31,522 nt of DNA from Bacillota bacterium (GCA_030705695.1 JAUZPX010000004.1:1-31522); one strand, 5' to 3'. Shown: positions 1-7,754, counted from the stretch's first letter. Program-made: numbers and translations. The notes: generated by a model from the letters alone, not told the origin.

Positions 1-77
1 ACAGCGTAAATATTATAACATGCGCTGAATTTTCTTTCAAGGAGTTGTTGGAAAACAATAATGAAAGGATTAAAATT

Positions 78-374
78 ATGAATTTATATGTATCTGATTA
101 TTTAAACTTCAGAATTGACGAAATCGCTCAAAATTTAAGAAAAACAAACAGCGAGTACGCATTGGCTATGGAAAAAAGCGAAGAACTAATGGAAAACATT
201 GACCCAATTATTCACAGTGAAAGAGGAATTACAATCAATGACGGAGACTGTCTGGATTTTCAGGAGTTCTTTGAACATGAGCTTACATCTACAACTATCA
301 TGCAGCAAGAGCTGTACAAACAAGGCTATCTTGATTGTGTGAAGATGCTTAAAATGCTGGGGGTTTTGGTGTAA
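78..374 (+). CDS. Small acidic hypothetical protein (possibly DUF6809-like)
   Basis: The predicted product is 98 aa from ATG 78, which has an AAAGGA ribosome binding site 8 bases upstream. TTG codons at 45 and 48 are alternative starts. The frame stays open to the left edge of the window (from base 3), so this could also be the C-terminal end of a longer gene. The protein is mostly helical and acidic, has no membrane segment, and ends in a hydrophobic stretch with YKQGYLDCVKML. Its layout (a SEYALAMEKSEEL helix, an acidic middle, then an aromatic/Gly C-terminal helix) reminds me of DUF6809 proteins of Clostridia, which have no known function. I do not recognise it with certainty. A terminator-like hairpin follows at 431-471. 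Confidence 0.55.
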   Translation: MNLYVSDYLNFRIDEIAQNLRKTNSEYALAMEKSEELMENIDPIIHSERGITINDGDCLDFQEFFEHELTSTTIMQQELYKQGYLDCVKMLKMLGVLV

Positions 375-430
375 GCAATATCAATTACACAAAATATTAG
401 TGGTTCTTATTTAGATGGATTCAAAGTACC

Positions 431-478
431 AAAAAACCATGTGTTAGGGTTAAACCTGCATATGGTTTTTTATTTTAT
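431..478 (+). terminator. Terminator-like hairpin after the first gene
   Basis: Ten-base perfect arms, AAAAAACCAT at 431-440 and ATGGTTTTTT at 462-471, followed by a T-rich tail. The loop has weak inner pairing. It lies between the small hypothetical gene and trmO, upstream of the trmO -10 element. Confidence 0.6.
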
Positions 479-481
479 CTG

Positions 482-490
482 TGTTATAAT
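482..490 (+). promoter_or_regulatory. Extended -10 promoter of trmO
   Basis: TGTTATAAT at 482-490 is a perfect extended -10 (TGnTATAAT). No good -35 hexamer is visible, as is common with extended -10 promoters. The leader to ATG 524 would be about 27 bases. Confidence 0.55.
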
Positions 491-523
491 ACAAATAAAA
501 TATTGTTCGGAGAGTGGCTACTT

Positions 524-979
524 ATGACAATAAATTTTGAATCTATTGGTTTTGTAAAAAACAACATTACAGAAAAAAAGGATACTAACTGGGGGAATGA
601 TATTTCAGAGCTTGTAATTAATGAAGAGCTTACAAGGGGCTTAACTGGACTTAGCGAATTTTCCCATTTAATCGTAATAACTTATTTAAATGAGGCAAAA
701 TTCGAAATAGAAAATCATATAGAAAGACATCCTCAAGGAAGAAAAGACCTTCCTATTGTTGGTATTTTTGCTCAAAGAGCCAAAGACAGACCAAATCCGA
801 TTGGAATCACAGCCGTAGAAATAATGAATATTGAGAAAAATATCATTACAGTTAAAGGGTTAGATGCAATAAACCATACGCCAATAATAGATATTAAACC
901 ATATTTTCCTCAATACGACTGCCGTGAAAATGTACGATATCCAGAGTGGATAAATGTAATTATGAGGGACTATTTTTGA
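524..979 (+). CDS. trmO: tRNA (N6-threonylcarbamoyladenosine37-N6)-methyltransferase TrmO (TsaA/YaeB family)
   Basis: 151 aa from ATG 524, chosen because GGAGAG lies 9 bases upstream; a TTG at 503 is in frame but lacks a site. TrmO uses S-adenosylmethionine to methylate t6A at position 37 of some tRNAs, which tunes decoding. The protein has the family's beta-barrel signature: RPNPIG near residues 89-94, preceded by IFAQRAKD, and GLDAINHTPIIDIKPY near 112-127. The length fits the bacterial single-domain form (about 150 aa), without the extra C-terminal domain of the E. coli protein. It stands alone behind its own extended -10. Family membership is clear; activity on t6A is inferred from the family. 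Confidence 0.88.
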   Translation: MTINFESIGFVKNNITEKKDTNWGNDISELVINEELTRGLTGLSEFSHLIVITYLNEAKFEIENHIERHPQGRKDLPIVGIFAQRAKDRPNPIGITAVEIMNIEKNIITVKGLDAINHTPIIDIKPYFPQYDCRENVRYPEWINVIMRDYF

Positions 980-997
980 ACAAATTGCATATGTAAA

Positions 998-1031
998 TTG
1001 AAATCTCATTTGAGATATGATATTATTATCA
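998..1031 (+). promoter_or_regulatory. Promoter of the DUF975 gene with a palindrome in the spacer
   Basis: TTGAAA (998-1003), a 17-base spacer, then TATTAT (1021-1026). The spacer holds the inverted repeat ATCTCA-TT-TGAGAT (1003-1016), and the -10 sits inside TGATA-TTAT-TATCA (1018-1031). A repressor bound here would block RNA polymerase; no regulator can be named. Confidence 0.6.
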
Positions 1032-1113
1032 TGAACAAAAAAATTTCACTTATAAGAATATAGTTAATCGCATAATTATAAATTATGTATTTAATAAAAT
1101 AGGGGGATTTGTT

Positions 1114-1881
1114 ATGTGGGAACGAGCAACGCTAAAATCATATGCAAAGCAAGAACTAAAAATATCATATTGGCTGTCTTTTGCGGTATGCATTGTCGCA
1201 TCAATATTAGGCGGCGGCAGTAGAGTTAGTTTTAATTTCAATTTCAATGATCAGGTACAAAGCGGGAATTTTTTTAAAACTGGCTACAACCATTTTTTTA
1301 GTAGTCCAATCTTTTTATTTTCGTTTTTTTCAATTTTTACTTTTGCCTTGATTTTTACGCTCTGTTTTATATTTTTTGTCACAGGTCCGATTAATGTGGG
1401 AAAAGCAAGCTTTTTTGTGCGTGCGACCCGCGGCCAACGTGAATTCGGAAACCTGTTTTTTGCATTCAAAAAAGGGCATTATTTAAAAACAGCTAAAACA
1501 ATGTTTATTACTAATTTGATTATCTTTGGATGGACTCTTCTTTTTATTATACCTGGTATAGTTGCATCATATAGATACCGCATGGTTCCGTACATTCTTA
1601 GCGATAACCCGAATCTAACAACCGCAGAAGCATTACAAATGAGCCGCGAGATGACAGACGGTGAAAAGTTTAACATGTTTGTGTTGGATTTGTCGTTTAT
1701 TGGCTGGATTCTGTTGGGACTTTTAGCATGTTGTATTGGTGTGATTTTTTTGGCACCGTATATAGAAGCTACATGGGCACAGCTATATAATGCGCTTTGC
1801 TACAAAATGAATGTTAAATATGGTCAGCCTAATAATCCGCAGGATTATCCTCCGATGAACGGACAGCAACAAGTTCAGTAA
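1114..1881 (+). CDS. DUF975 family integral membrane protein
   Basis: 255 aa; ATG 1114 has GGGGG about 7 bases upstream. The protein begins MWERATLKSYAKQELK, the typical DUF975 opening, followed by hydrophobic spans near residues 18-34, 66-92, 130-155 and 190-217. Between the second and third spans is the conserved NVGKASFFVRATRG section, and later AEALQMSREMTDGEKFNMF, both family hallmarks. The C-terminal tail is short, polar and rich in Pro/Gln. DUF975 proteins are common in Firmicutes, often as lone genes; their function is unknown. This one is monocistronic, between a promoter with an internal palindrome and a strong bidirectional terminator. Confidence 0.85.
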   Translation: MWERATLKSYAKQELKISYWLSFAVCIVASILGGGSRVSFNFNFNDQVQSGNFFKTGYNHFFSSPIFLFSFFSIFTFALIFTLCFIFFVTGPINVGKASFFVRATRGQREFGNLFFAFKKGHYLKTAKTMFITNLIIFGWTLLFIIPGIVASYRYRMVPYILSDNPNLTTAEALQMSREMTDGEKFNMFVLDLSFIGWILLGLLACCIGVIFLAPYIEATWAQLYNALCYKMNVKYGQPNNPQDYPPMNGQQQVQ

Positions 1882-1907
1882 TTTTTAATTCATATCAATA
1901 TATATAT

Positions 1908-1948
1908 AAAACCGAACCCTTTCCAAATTGGAAAAGGTTCGGTTTTTT
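1908..1948. terminator. Bidirectional terminator between convergent DUF975 and SPFH genes
   Basis: Stem AAACCGAACC...TTTCC (1909-1924) pairs with GGAAA...GGTTCGGTTT (1930-1945) around an AAATT loop, with one small irregularity. A T run follows on the + strand (1943-1948), and an A run precedes it, giving a U run for the - strand transcript. Confidence 0.85.
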
Positions 1949-1973
1949 GTTTATATTATCTCATAACTTACTA

Positions 1974-2909
1974 TTATTTATCAGTTGTCTGAATACTTTG
2001 GTTCAAAGATGTAATTTGCTCCATAAAACGTTCGGGAGCATTTATTCCGTTATCGATAAAAATAATTTTGCCCTGGCCATCTTTTGCGATATCTTTAAGA
2101 GTATCCATATACATAAGCATTGGTAAAACATCTGCAGAAATGCCTTTTTGCTCGATTGCAGTTGCAGATTCAGCAATACCCTGGAACATAGCCTTTCTGA
2201 ATTCGGCCATACCTTCTCCACGGAGTTTGCTTGCGTTTTTCTCGGCTTCTGCCTCGATCTCAAGTGCTCTACCTTTTGCCTCTGCTTCTTTAGTTGCCTG
2301 AATTTTTAATGCTTCGCCACGGTTTTCAGCTGCTGTTCTTTCGTTAATAGAAGCAACAACAGATTCCATAGAGCGTTCAACTTCTTCGCCAAAGCGAGGA
2401 ACGGAAATCTGTAAAGAGCTAAGCTTCCATCCCCAGTCTTTCAGGCTTTCATTTGCTTTTTCAAGAACTTCAATCTGAAGTTCTTCTTTTATTCCCAAAA
2501 TTTCTTGCTGTGTATGCTTAGCGATTAAAGTTCTTACTTCATTTTCAACGATAGCCTGTAATTGCCTTAAAAAATCCTGATTTGAAATAAATTTAAAAGC
2601 AATGTTCTTTACGGTATCTTCTGAACTGTCAAGTGCATGATAAAGTATTGTGGTATCAAATTTAACTAATGCCTGATTTGATGTAGTAGCTGTAAGCTGA
2701 AGATTTTGCGATATGTTTTGTAGTGAAACCACACGATATTTCTTTTCCCAAGGGAATTTGAAATTTAAACCCGCTTGGAGTGTACGTCTATATTTTCCAA
2801 ACAGTGTTATAATGACGACTGTCCCTTGACTAACGGAAGTAAAGCACATAAAAATGCAACAAAGAATAACAAGTGCAACAACAATAGCAATGATAACCGA
2901 AATTGACAT
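1974..2909 (-). CDS. SPFH/Band 7 domain membrane protein (stomatin/prohibitin-like)
   Basis: 311 aa. An N-terminal membrane anchor (about residues 4-27) is followed by a Band 7 domain (about 30-200, including QGTVVIITLFGKYRRTLQAGLNF cut here as its opening strands) and then a long Ala/Glu/Lys-rich coiled coil (about 200-245). Such proteins form oligomeric membrane scaffolds and often influence proteases or membrane microdomains. The C-terminal part after the coiled coil is helical, with PMLMYMDTLKDIA. The start is ATG 2909 with AAAGGGG upstream. It has its own - strand promoter (2991-3019) and no operon partner such as NfeD or a protease, so its specific role cannot be inferred. Confidence 0.88.
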   Translation of the reverse strand: MSISVIIAIVVALVILCCIFMCFTSVSQGTVVIITLFGKYRRTLQAGLNFKFPWEKKYRVVSLQNISQNLQLTATTSNQALVKFDTTILYHALDSSEDTVKNIAFKFISNQDFLRQLQAIVENEVRTLIAKHTQQEILGIKEELQIEVLEKANESLKDWGWKLSSLQISVPRFGEEVERSMESVVASINERTAAENRGEALKIQATKEAEAKGRALEIEAEAEKNASKLRGEGMAEFRKAMFQGIAESATAIEQKGISADVLPMLMYMDTLKDIAKDGQGKIIFIDNGINAPERFMEQITSLNQSIQTTDK

Positions 2910-2990
2910 AATTAATGACCCCTTTCAATTGTGATATACCGCATATAATCAAGCTGAGACAAATCACAATTTATACATATATTTTATCAA

Positions 2991-3019
2991 ATTGTACTTT
3001 TAATTTATTGCTATGTCAA
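2991..3019 (-). promoter_or_regulatory. Promoter of the SPFH gene
   Basis: On the - strand, TTGACA (complement of 3014-3019), a 17-base spacer, then TACAAT (complement of 2991-2996). This leaves a leader of roughly 75 bases before ATG 2909. Confidence 0.65.
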
Positions 3020-3179
3020 GAGATAGATATATTAGTATTTGTATTGTTTTGTATTAACATAAATTACATTGAAAATAATATAAAGATAACGATAAGCAGA
3101 CCAATTGTATTAGGATACTTTGGTTTTCATATTAATGAAAGGATCGTATAAATTTTACACAAAGCTGACAATAGAAGTA

Positions 3180-3223
3180 CAGAAAAAAAGAGCTTCGGCA
3201 AAAACCCCAAAGCTCTTTTTCTG
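3180..3223. terminator. Isolated terminator-like hairpin in a divergent intergenic region
   Basis: Arms at 3180-3195 and 3210-3223 (core AAGAGCTT / AAGCTCTT) form a long stem with T runs on both strands. It lies in the 402 bp gene-free gap 2910-3311, upstream of both flanking promoters and outside both leaders. It may insulate the two units or end a small unannotated transcript. Apart from the SPFH promoter, this hairpin and the 3261-3289 promoter, I see no other feature in the gap; the short open frame at 2915-3151 looks like chance. Confidence 0.55.
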
Positions 3224-3260
3224 CTATTATATTACCACAAATTTGATAAAAAATCAAGTC

Positions 3261-3289
3261 TTGTAATGACTGTATTACAAGGGTATACT
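3261..3289 (+). promoter_or_regulatory. Promoter and palindromic operator of the DUF6323/DUF6179 unit
   Basis: TTGTAA (3261-3266), a 17-base spacer, TATACT (3284-3289). A perfect inverted repeat, TTGTAAT-N6-ATTACAA (3261-3280), covers the -35 and the spacer, as expected for a repressor operator. I cannot match it to a known regulator. Confidence 0.55.
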
Positions 3290-3311
3290 TATTTAACCGG
3301 GAGGGGATCGG

Positions 3312-3779
3312 ATGAAAAATGAAGAGATAAAAGGCCTTACAAACATACAGAAATCCTATGCATTAGCTGAGATTCAAGGATGCAACGATCTAACGTTTGC
3401 ATATGGGCTTTCCCTTACGGAAACACAAATGATAGAATTGGTTGAAGCACGATTTAACGCACTGCAAGAAACCGGGCGAATAGAATTCGGACATGGAGTT
3501 TTAAAAAAACTCATTGAAACATTTTGCGATTCTCCTTATCTGACACAGGAAAACTATCTGGAAACTCTTTTTGAATTGCAGGATTCCTTTTACTATTTTA
3601 AGAATGAATCACAGGAATTGCTTTCAGATGATGAGCTAATTACGTTTATGAAAATTTATTTCGACGGATTTTGTCAGGGCTCTACGGATTGTCTAAGTGG
3701 AACTTCGCTTGAGGAGCTTTGCCGCCGCACCCGTTATGGGGATGATGACATGGAAGATGAAGAGATGCATCTGTTTTAG
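3312..3779 (+). CDS. DUF6323-like protein of unknown function
   Basis: 155 aa; ATG 3312 has GGGAGGGG 5 bases upstream. It is a soluble, acidic, helical protein without signal or membrane segments. Recognisable parts are TFAYGLSLTETQMIELVEAR (about 29-48), GRIEFGHGVLKKLIETFCDSPYL split around residue 60, LSDDELITFMKIYFDGFCQGS (about 103-123, here given as its core) and a very acidic C-terminus (GDDDMEDEE). These segments resemble DUF6323, a family I recall next to DUF6179 genes in Clostridia; the next gene fits that pairing. The stop at 3777-3779 overlaps the region carrying the ribosome binding site of the next gene, so the two are surely co-transcribed. Function unknown. Confidence 0.75.
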   Translation: MKNEEIKGLTNIQKSYALAEIQGCNDLTFAYGLSLTETQMIELVEARFNALQETGRIEFGHGVLKKLIETFCDSPYLTQENYLETLFELQDSFYYFKNESQELLSDDELITFMKIYFDGFCQGSTDCLSGTSLEELCRRTRYGDDDMEDEEMHLF

Positions 3780-3790
3780 TGGAGGGCATT

Positions 3791-5035
3791 ATGGAAGAAG
3801 AATTTTCCTTGTTTGCAACCAAAAATTTTTTAAATAATTTAGAGTATGATTTGGACCAGCAGCTTTTGCAGAAAATCATGTATGAATTGCTGTTGGAACG
3901 TATGCAGCGGTATACAATGGGAGATAGCAGCTCCGTAACTATCGAGACGGCGGAGAAACTTTTGAAATCCATAGTTTTTTCAGTAGGAGTCGCTGTGGAA
4001 AATTCTTCTGAATCTGTTGGTTTTATAAAATGCGGCGATACAACCGCAGTATTAAAAGCGGCATGGTCCGTAATTGAACGTGAAATTAAAACAGGAAAAG
4101 GGTTGCTTGCTACTATTAAGAAAACCACACCCGAAGTTAGAAACCGTGCATATTATGACACTGTCAACGAACTTACAGCATTTTTTAATCGGTATGATTA
4201 CCGCTTTTTTGCACATGAAATTCCATGCATGATAGACTATCAGCTATGTAATCCTGTACCGGAATCATTTGAGGGAATCTTATATATTAATGAATATTTA
4301 CGTAATTTATATATTGAAAACACAATTTTACAACGATTTGAGCCGTCAACGGTTTCCGCACTGCTGAAAAGTATTACACCCGATTATGAAGAACAATTGA
4401 TGAACATTCTTGAACCGGTGCTTACCAATGCATTTGGATGTGTCCTCTTAAAGAAGCCCGTTAAAAGTCTTGACATCAACGATAATGACCGATCAAAACT
4501 TCTCAGTCTGCTAAAAACATGGCAAGGTAATAAAGATATGCATATTGTCGTAGAACAACTCTGTGCTTTGCTTACGCCTTTAGATGACCGTATCGTTCAA
4601 TATTTATTAACAGCCTTACAAAGCTTGTTTCCGCACATTCAGTCGGCTGTTTTGGCAAATAATCTGGAATCAGTTTTTCTGTCGTTGTATAGCGAAAATA
4701 TGAATGTCGAATCATCAGTACATTTCACGGATAATGAAATAATGAATAATCAACAATTACGGGCACTGATTCATGAAATAAGTGAATGCCGCTTTGTTTC
4801 TGACAAAATAGCAATCATGAAACGCGATGTTCATTCACTGCGGGATATCTGTGAAATTATGAACGTATGCTTTTGGGGAAAAGATAGTATAGACTATTAT
4901 CATACGTTGAGTATCACAGAACAGGAGCTTCTTTTGTTTTATATCAAGGAAAAACACAAGGAAAACCCGGAATGGTCTTCCGAAACCGGATGGGAAAGAC
5001 AGCTTGTAGTTTATTTGAAAACGCTTAGAGAGTAA
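3791..5035 (+). CDS. DUF6179-like protein of unknown function
   Basis: 414 aa. ATG 3791 has GGAGGG 4 bases upstream; a GTG at 3779, overlapping the previous stop, is an alternative. The protein is a large helical, soluble polypeptide with no signal peptide or membrane span. Near the N-terminus it carries MGDSSSVTIETAEKLLKSI (about 43-61), which I associate with DUF6179. Further along are AYYDTVNELTAFFNRYD and ALLTPLDDRIVQYLLTAL. No catalytic motif is evident. Tight coupling to the DUF6323-like gene suggests the two act together, probably as a complex, but this is inference. A strong terminator follows at 5095-5129. Confidence 0.75.
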   Translation: MEEEFSLFATKNFLNNLEYDLDQQLLQKIMYELLLERMQRYTMGDSSSVTIETAEKLLKSIVFSVGVAVENSSESVGFIKCGDTTAVLKAAWSVIEREIKTGKGLLATIKKTTPEVRNRAYYDTVNELTAFFNRYDYRFFAHEIPCMIDYQLCNPVPESFEGILYINEYLRNLYIENTILQRFEPSTVSALLKSITPDYEEQLMNILEPVLTNAFGCVLLKKPVKSLDINDNDRSKLLSLLKTWQGNKDMHIVVEQLCALLTPLDDRIVQYLLTALQSLFPHIQSAVLANNLESVFLSLYSENMNVESSVHFTDNEIMNNQQLRALIHEISECRFVSDKIAIMKRDVHSLRDICEIMNVCFWGKDSIDYYHTLSITEQELLLFYIKEKHKENPEWSSETGWERQLVVYLKTLRE

Positions 5036-5094
5036 AAAACGATATCTTTTCAGGCATAGAAACCAGAGAAAAAACTGAAAAATCCTAAAATAGC

Positions 5095-5129
5095 AATTGC
5101 GCTCACAAAATTGTGTGCGCAATTTTTAT
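5095..5129 (+). terminator. Terminator of the DUF6323/DUF6179 unit
   Basis: Fourteen-base arms, 5095-5108 and 5111-5124, pair with a single T-T mismatch around a two-base loop (effectively a tetraloop) and are followed by TTTTTAT. Confidence 0.85.
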
Positions 5130-5181
5130 ATTTTAAGCAAATTTTCAGGTGCTTCACTTAAATAAATCATTTATAAACGAG

Positions 5182-5279
5182 TTTACATAAGTTTTACGCT
5201 TCATATCAATAACTTTACAATTTAACACACAGATTTTACCACATGATGATATTTGATTTTACATTACAGCTGTTATACT
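5182..5279 (+). promoter_or_regulatory. Putative Pho box and pstS promoter
   Basis: Repeats resembling TT(A/T)ACA, the half-site of PhoP/PhoB-type regulators, occur at 5182 (TTTACA), 5193 (TTTACG, exactly 11 bases later), 5214 (TTTACA), 5222 (TTAACA), 5235 (TTTACC) and 5258 (TTTACA). Downstream is an extended -10, TGTTATACT (5271-5279), with a poor -35, typical of an activator-dependent promoter. Phosphate-starvation control is inferred; no phoPR genes are in the window. Confidence 0.55.
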
Positions 5280-5309
5280 ACAAATGTAATCAAAAAAAGG
5301 AGAAAATTT

Positions 5310-6701
5310 ATGAAAAAAACAATTTTAGGGTGTCTTATGCTGGTTATATTCGTGAGTACAATGTTTACAGGATGCGGGTCTTCTTCGCAGGCATCGCCAA
5401 CTGAACAAACAACGTCCGATTCAACCTCAGCTACCAGTTTAGCAACAGATTCCGCAACAGATCCAACTATAGCCGATGCAGCAACTTCTATTGTGGCAAC
5501 TACCGTATCAACATCATCTGTATCAACTGCCTCTGCATCATCAAACTCAGGCACATCAAATTCGGTATCTAAAACTTCTACATCAACAAAATCAGGTTCT
5601 TCTGTATCAACATCAACAACTCAAAGAGTTTCTGATGTAAAAAGTTCAGTTGCAACAGGTGCTTATTTGTCAGCAATTAGCTTATCTCTTTCGACAAGTA
5701 CAAGCGGTGCAACAATTTATTACACAACAAACGGGTCAAACCCAACTACCTCCAGTACAAAATATACAGGTGCAATTCATGTTTCAAGCACAACAACAGT
5801 TAAAGCTATCGCAGTAAAGTCAGGAATGACAACAAGCGCCGTATCGTCTTTCTCGTATACTTTCGGAAAGCTTAGCGGAAATATAACAGCCGATGGCTCA
5901 ACAGCGCTTCAACCGCTTCTTAATCTTGCAGCCCCAATGTTTAAAGGCAAATATTCAGCTGTATTCTCAGGTTCGGTAACGGTTAACGGCGGCGGATCAG
6001 GTCAAGGCTTAACAGACGTTGAATCAGGTGCCGTAATGGTCGGTGATTCAGACGTAACCGTTGCACAAGCAGGAAAAGGTTTTTCAAACCTTGTTGACCA
6101 TCAAATTTGCGTTGTTGCGGTTGCCATGGTTGTTAGCTCTGACGTAGCAAATCACTTTGGCAGCAACTCAATATCAATGAGTGATATTAAAAAGATTTAC
6201 GAAGGCAAGATTACAAACTGGAAAGATGTTTCAGGCAGCGGCAGCTACAACAAACCGATTATGGTATGCTATCGCAAAAAAGGCTCTGGAACAAGAACAT
6301 TGTTTGAAACCTTCGGAACAGGTGAAAAGTTTGATGAAAATGCAAGTTACGTTACAAATAACGATGCATTTATCTTCACAAGTTCAAGCGCAGATTTACA
6401 ATCGCAAGTTGATAACAATCAGGGATGTATTGGTTATGAAACACTCCCATATGCTCAGAATATGAGAAAGCTTTCTGTTAACTTTGGAAGCGGTGCAGTT
6501 GCATGCAATTACTCAAACGTTGACAACGGTTCATATAAAATCTGGGGATTCGAACATCTCTATACAAAGGGAACTCCAAATGCGACAGTAAAAGCTTTCA
6601 TTAACTACGTTACATCTGAAGACTTCAAGAGCACAATAGTTGCAAACGGATATGGACTTAGCTCGGATGTGGCTCCAAGTGTTGCGGCATCACATCAATA
6701 A
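5310..6701 (+). CDS. pstS: Phosphate-binding lipoprotein PstS with chitobiase-type C-terminal-like domain
   Basis: 463 aa from ATG 5310, which has AAGGAG 8 bases upstream. It is a lipoprotein: basic start, hydrophobic core, lipobox ending FTGC (Cys22). Residues about 23-110 are an unstructured Ser/Thr/Ala-rich linker. Residues about 112-186 match the CHB_HEX_C-type repeat (ATIYYTTNGSNPT, VKAIAVKSG). From about 187 to the end lies the phosphate-binding domain with GSTALQPL, VNGGGSGQG and the KGSGTRT loop that contacts phosphate. It captures phosphate outside the membrane and delivers it to PstCA. The extra domain makes it longer than usual PstS (about 290-330 aa). First gene of the pst operon. 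Confidence 0.93.
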   Translation: MKKTILGCLMLVIFVSTMFTGCGSSSQASPTEQTTSDSTSATSLATDSATDPTIADAATSIVATTVSTSSVSTASASSNSGTSNSVSKTSTSTKSGSSVSTSTTQRVSDVKSSVATGAYLSAISLSLSTSTSGATIYYTTNGSNPTTSSTKYTGAIHVSSTTTVKAIAVKSGMTTSAVSSFSYTFGKLSGNITADGSTALQPLLNLAAPMFKGKYSAVFSGSVTVNGGGSGQGLTDVESGAVMVGDSDVTVAQAGKGFSNLVDHQICVVAVAMVVSSDVANHFGSNSISMSDIKKIYEGKITNWKDVSGSGSYNKPIMVCYRKKGSGTRTLFETFGTGEKFDENASYVTNNDAFIFTSSSADLQSQVDNNQGCIGYETLPYAQNMRKLSVNFGSGAVACNYSNVDNGSYKIWGFEHLYTKGTPNATVKAFINYVTSEDFKSTIVANGYGLSSDVAPSVAASHQ

Positions 6702-6745
6702 TTATAAACTTCATATCAGTTCAAATATATAACTAAGTGGATATG

Positions 6746-6783
6746 GCGGATAGAACCACATGCTGTCATGTGATTTTATCCGC
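6746..6783 (+). promoter_or_regulatory. Intercistronic hairpin between pstS and pstC
   Basis: GCGGATA (6746-6752) pairs with TATCCGC (6777-6783) and CACATG (6757-6762) with CATGTG (6767-6772), with weak pairing between and a four-base loop. No T tract follows, so it is not a typical terminator. Such stems commonly stabilise the upstream binding-protein message or partly reduce transcription into the permease genes. Confidence 0.7.
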
Positions 6784-6845
6784 TAATCCGGCAAAAACAA
6801 TAAATATAATGTCTGCATTTTAAGATATACGGAGGAGCCAAAGTA

Positions 6846-7754
6846 ATGAGATCAAAGTTCAAAACAGAATACATGGGGCGTACGGTCGTTACCGTTGTTG
6901 GGCTGATGATTATTGCTATTACGCTTTTAATAACTGTTTTTCTTGTTCAAAAAGGAGCACAAACTTTTACGGTTTTAAAGTACTCTGTTTCGCAATTTTT
7001 TACAGATACAAAGTGGGACCCATTTATGTCTGCCGATGACCCAAAAGGCTCTGTCGGAGCTCTTACATTTATAATTGGGTCTATATATGTTTCTTTTTTG
7101 GCTTTGTTGTTTGCCACACCTTTTGCGGTGGCATGCGCAATATTCATTACAGAGATTTCACCTAAATACGGAAAAAAAATGCTGCAACCAGCTGTAGAGA
7201 TCTTTGTCGGCATTCCATCGGTTGTATACGGGTGGCTTGGGTTTTCAGTTCTTTGCCCATTTATAGCGAAAATTTTTAATATGCCTTTCGGAGGAGAAGG
7301 ATTGCTCTCCGCCGCTATCGTTTTATCTGTAATGATTTTCCCAACGATAACTACTGTGGCAATCGATTCAATCCGCAATGTTCCTTCCGAGTATAAACAA
7401 GCATCCTATGGGCTTGGTGCTACAAGATTACAAATGATATGGCATACTTCATTACCGGCGGCAAAGCAGGGAATTCTTACGGGAATAGTTCTTGGGCTTG
7501 CCAGAGCATTTGGAGAGGCACTTGCTGTTTCAATGGTAATCGGAAATAAGATAACGATACCCAAAAATATTCTTTCACGAACAAGCACGCTAACAACAAT
7601 TATTGCAAATCAAATGGGTTCAGCGCCTGACGGAACAGGAATGGCTGACAGTATATGGAGCATGGGTTTGCTTTTGTTTGTTATTTCGTTTTTATTTATA
7701 TTGATGATAAGAATTATAGGAAAAGAGCGAGAGGATAAAGGCGCTGAAAAATGA
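6846..7754 (+). CDS. pstC: Phosphate ABC transporter permease PstC
   Basis: 302 aa; ATG 6846 has GGAGGAG about 9 bases upstream. It is an inner-membrane permease with six predicted spans: an N-terminal span near 12-34, then a cluster starting at about 70. The periplasmic loop between the first two is acidic. The coupling-helix (EAA) motif is visible as YGLGATRLQMIWHTSLPAA followed by LARAFGEALAVSMVIGN, the part that contacts the PstB ATPase. It pairs with PstA to form the phosphate channel. It lies 144 bases after pstS, separated by a hairpin, and its stop overlaps the pstA start by 4 bases. Confidence 0.95.
   Translation: MRSKFKTEYMGRTVVTVVGLMIIAITLLITVFLVQKGAQTFTVLKYSVSQFFTDTKWDPFMSADDPKGSVGALTFIIGSIYVSFLALLFATPFAVACAIFITEISPKYGKKMLQPAVEIFVGIPSVVYGWLGFSVLCPFIAKIFNMPFGGEGLLSAAIVLSVMIFPTITTVAIDSIRNVPSEYKQASYGLGATRLQMIWHTSLPAAKQGILTGIVLGLARAFGEALAVSMVIGNKITIPKNILSRTSTLTTIIANQMGSAPDGTGMADSIWSMGLLLFVISFLFILMIRIIGKEREDKGAEK

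Noticed and set aside
2915..3151. Open frame of 78 codons in the SPFH upstream gap
   Set aside because: No ribosome binding site, odd Ile/Asn-rich composition, and it overlaps the SPFH promoter and leader on the other strand.
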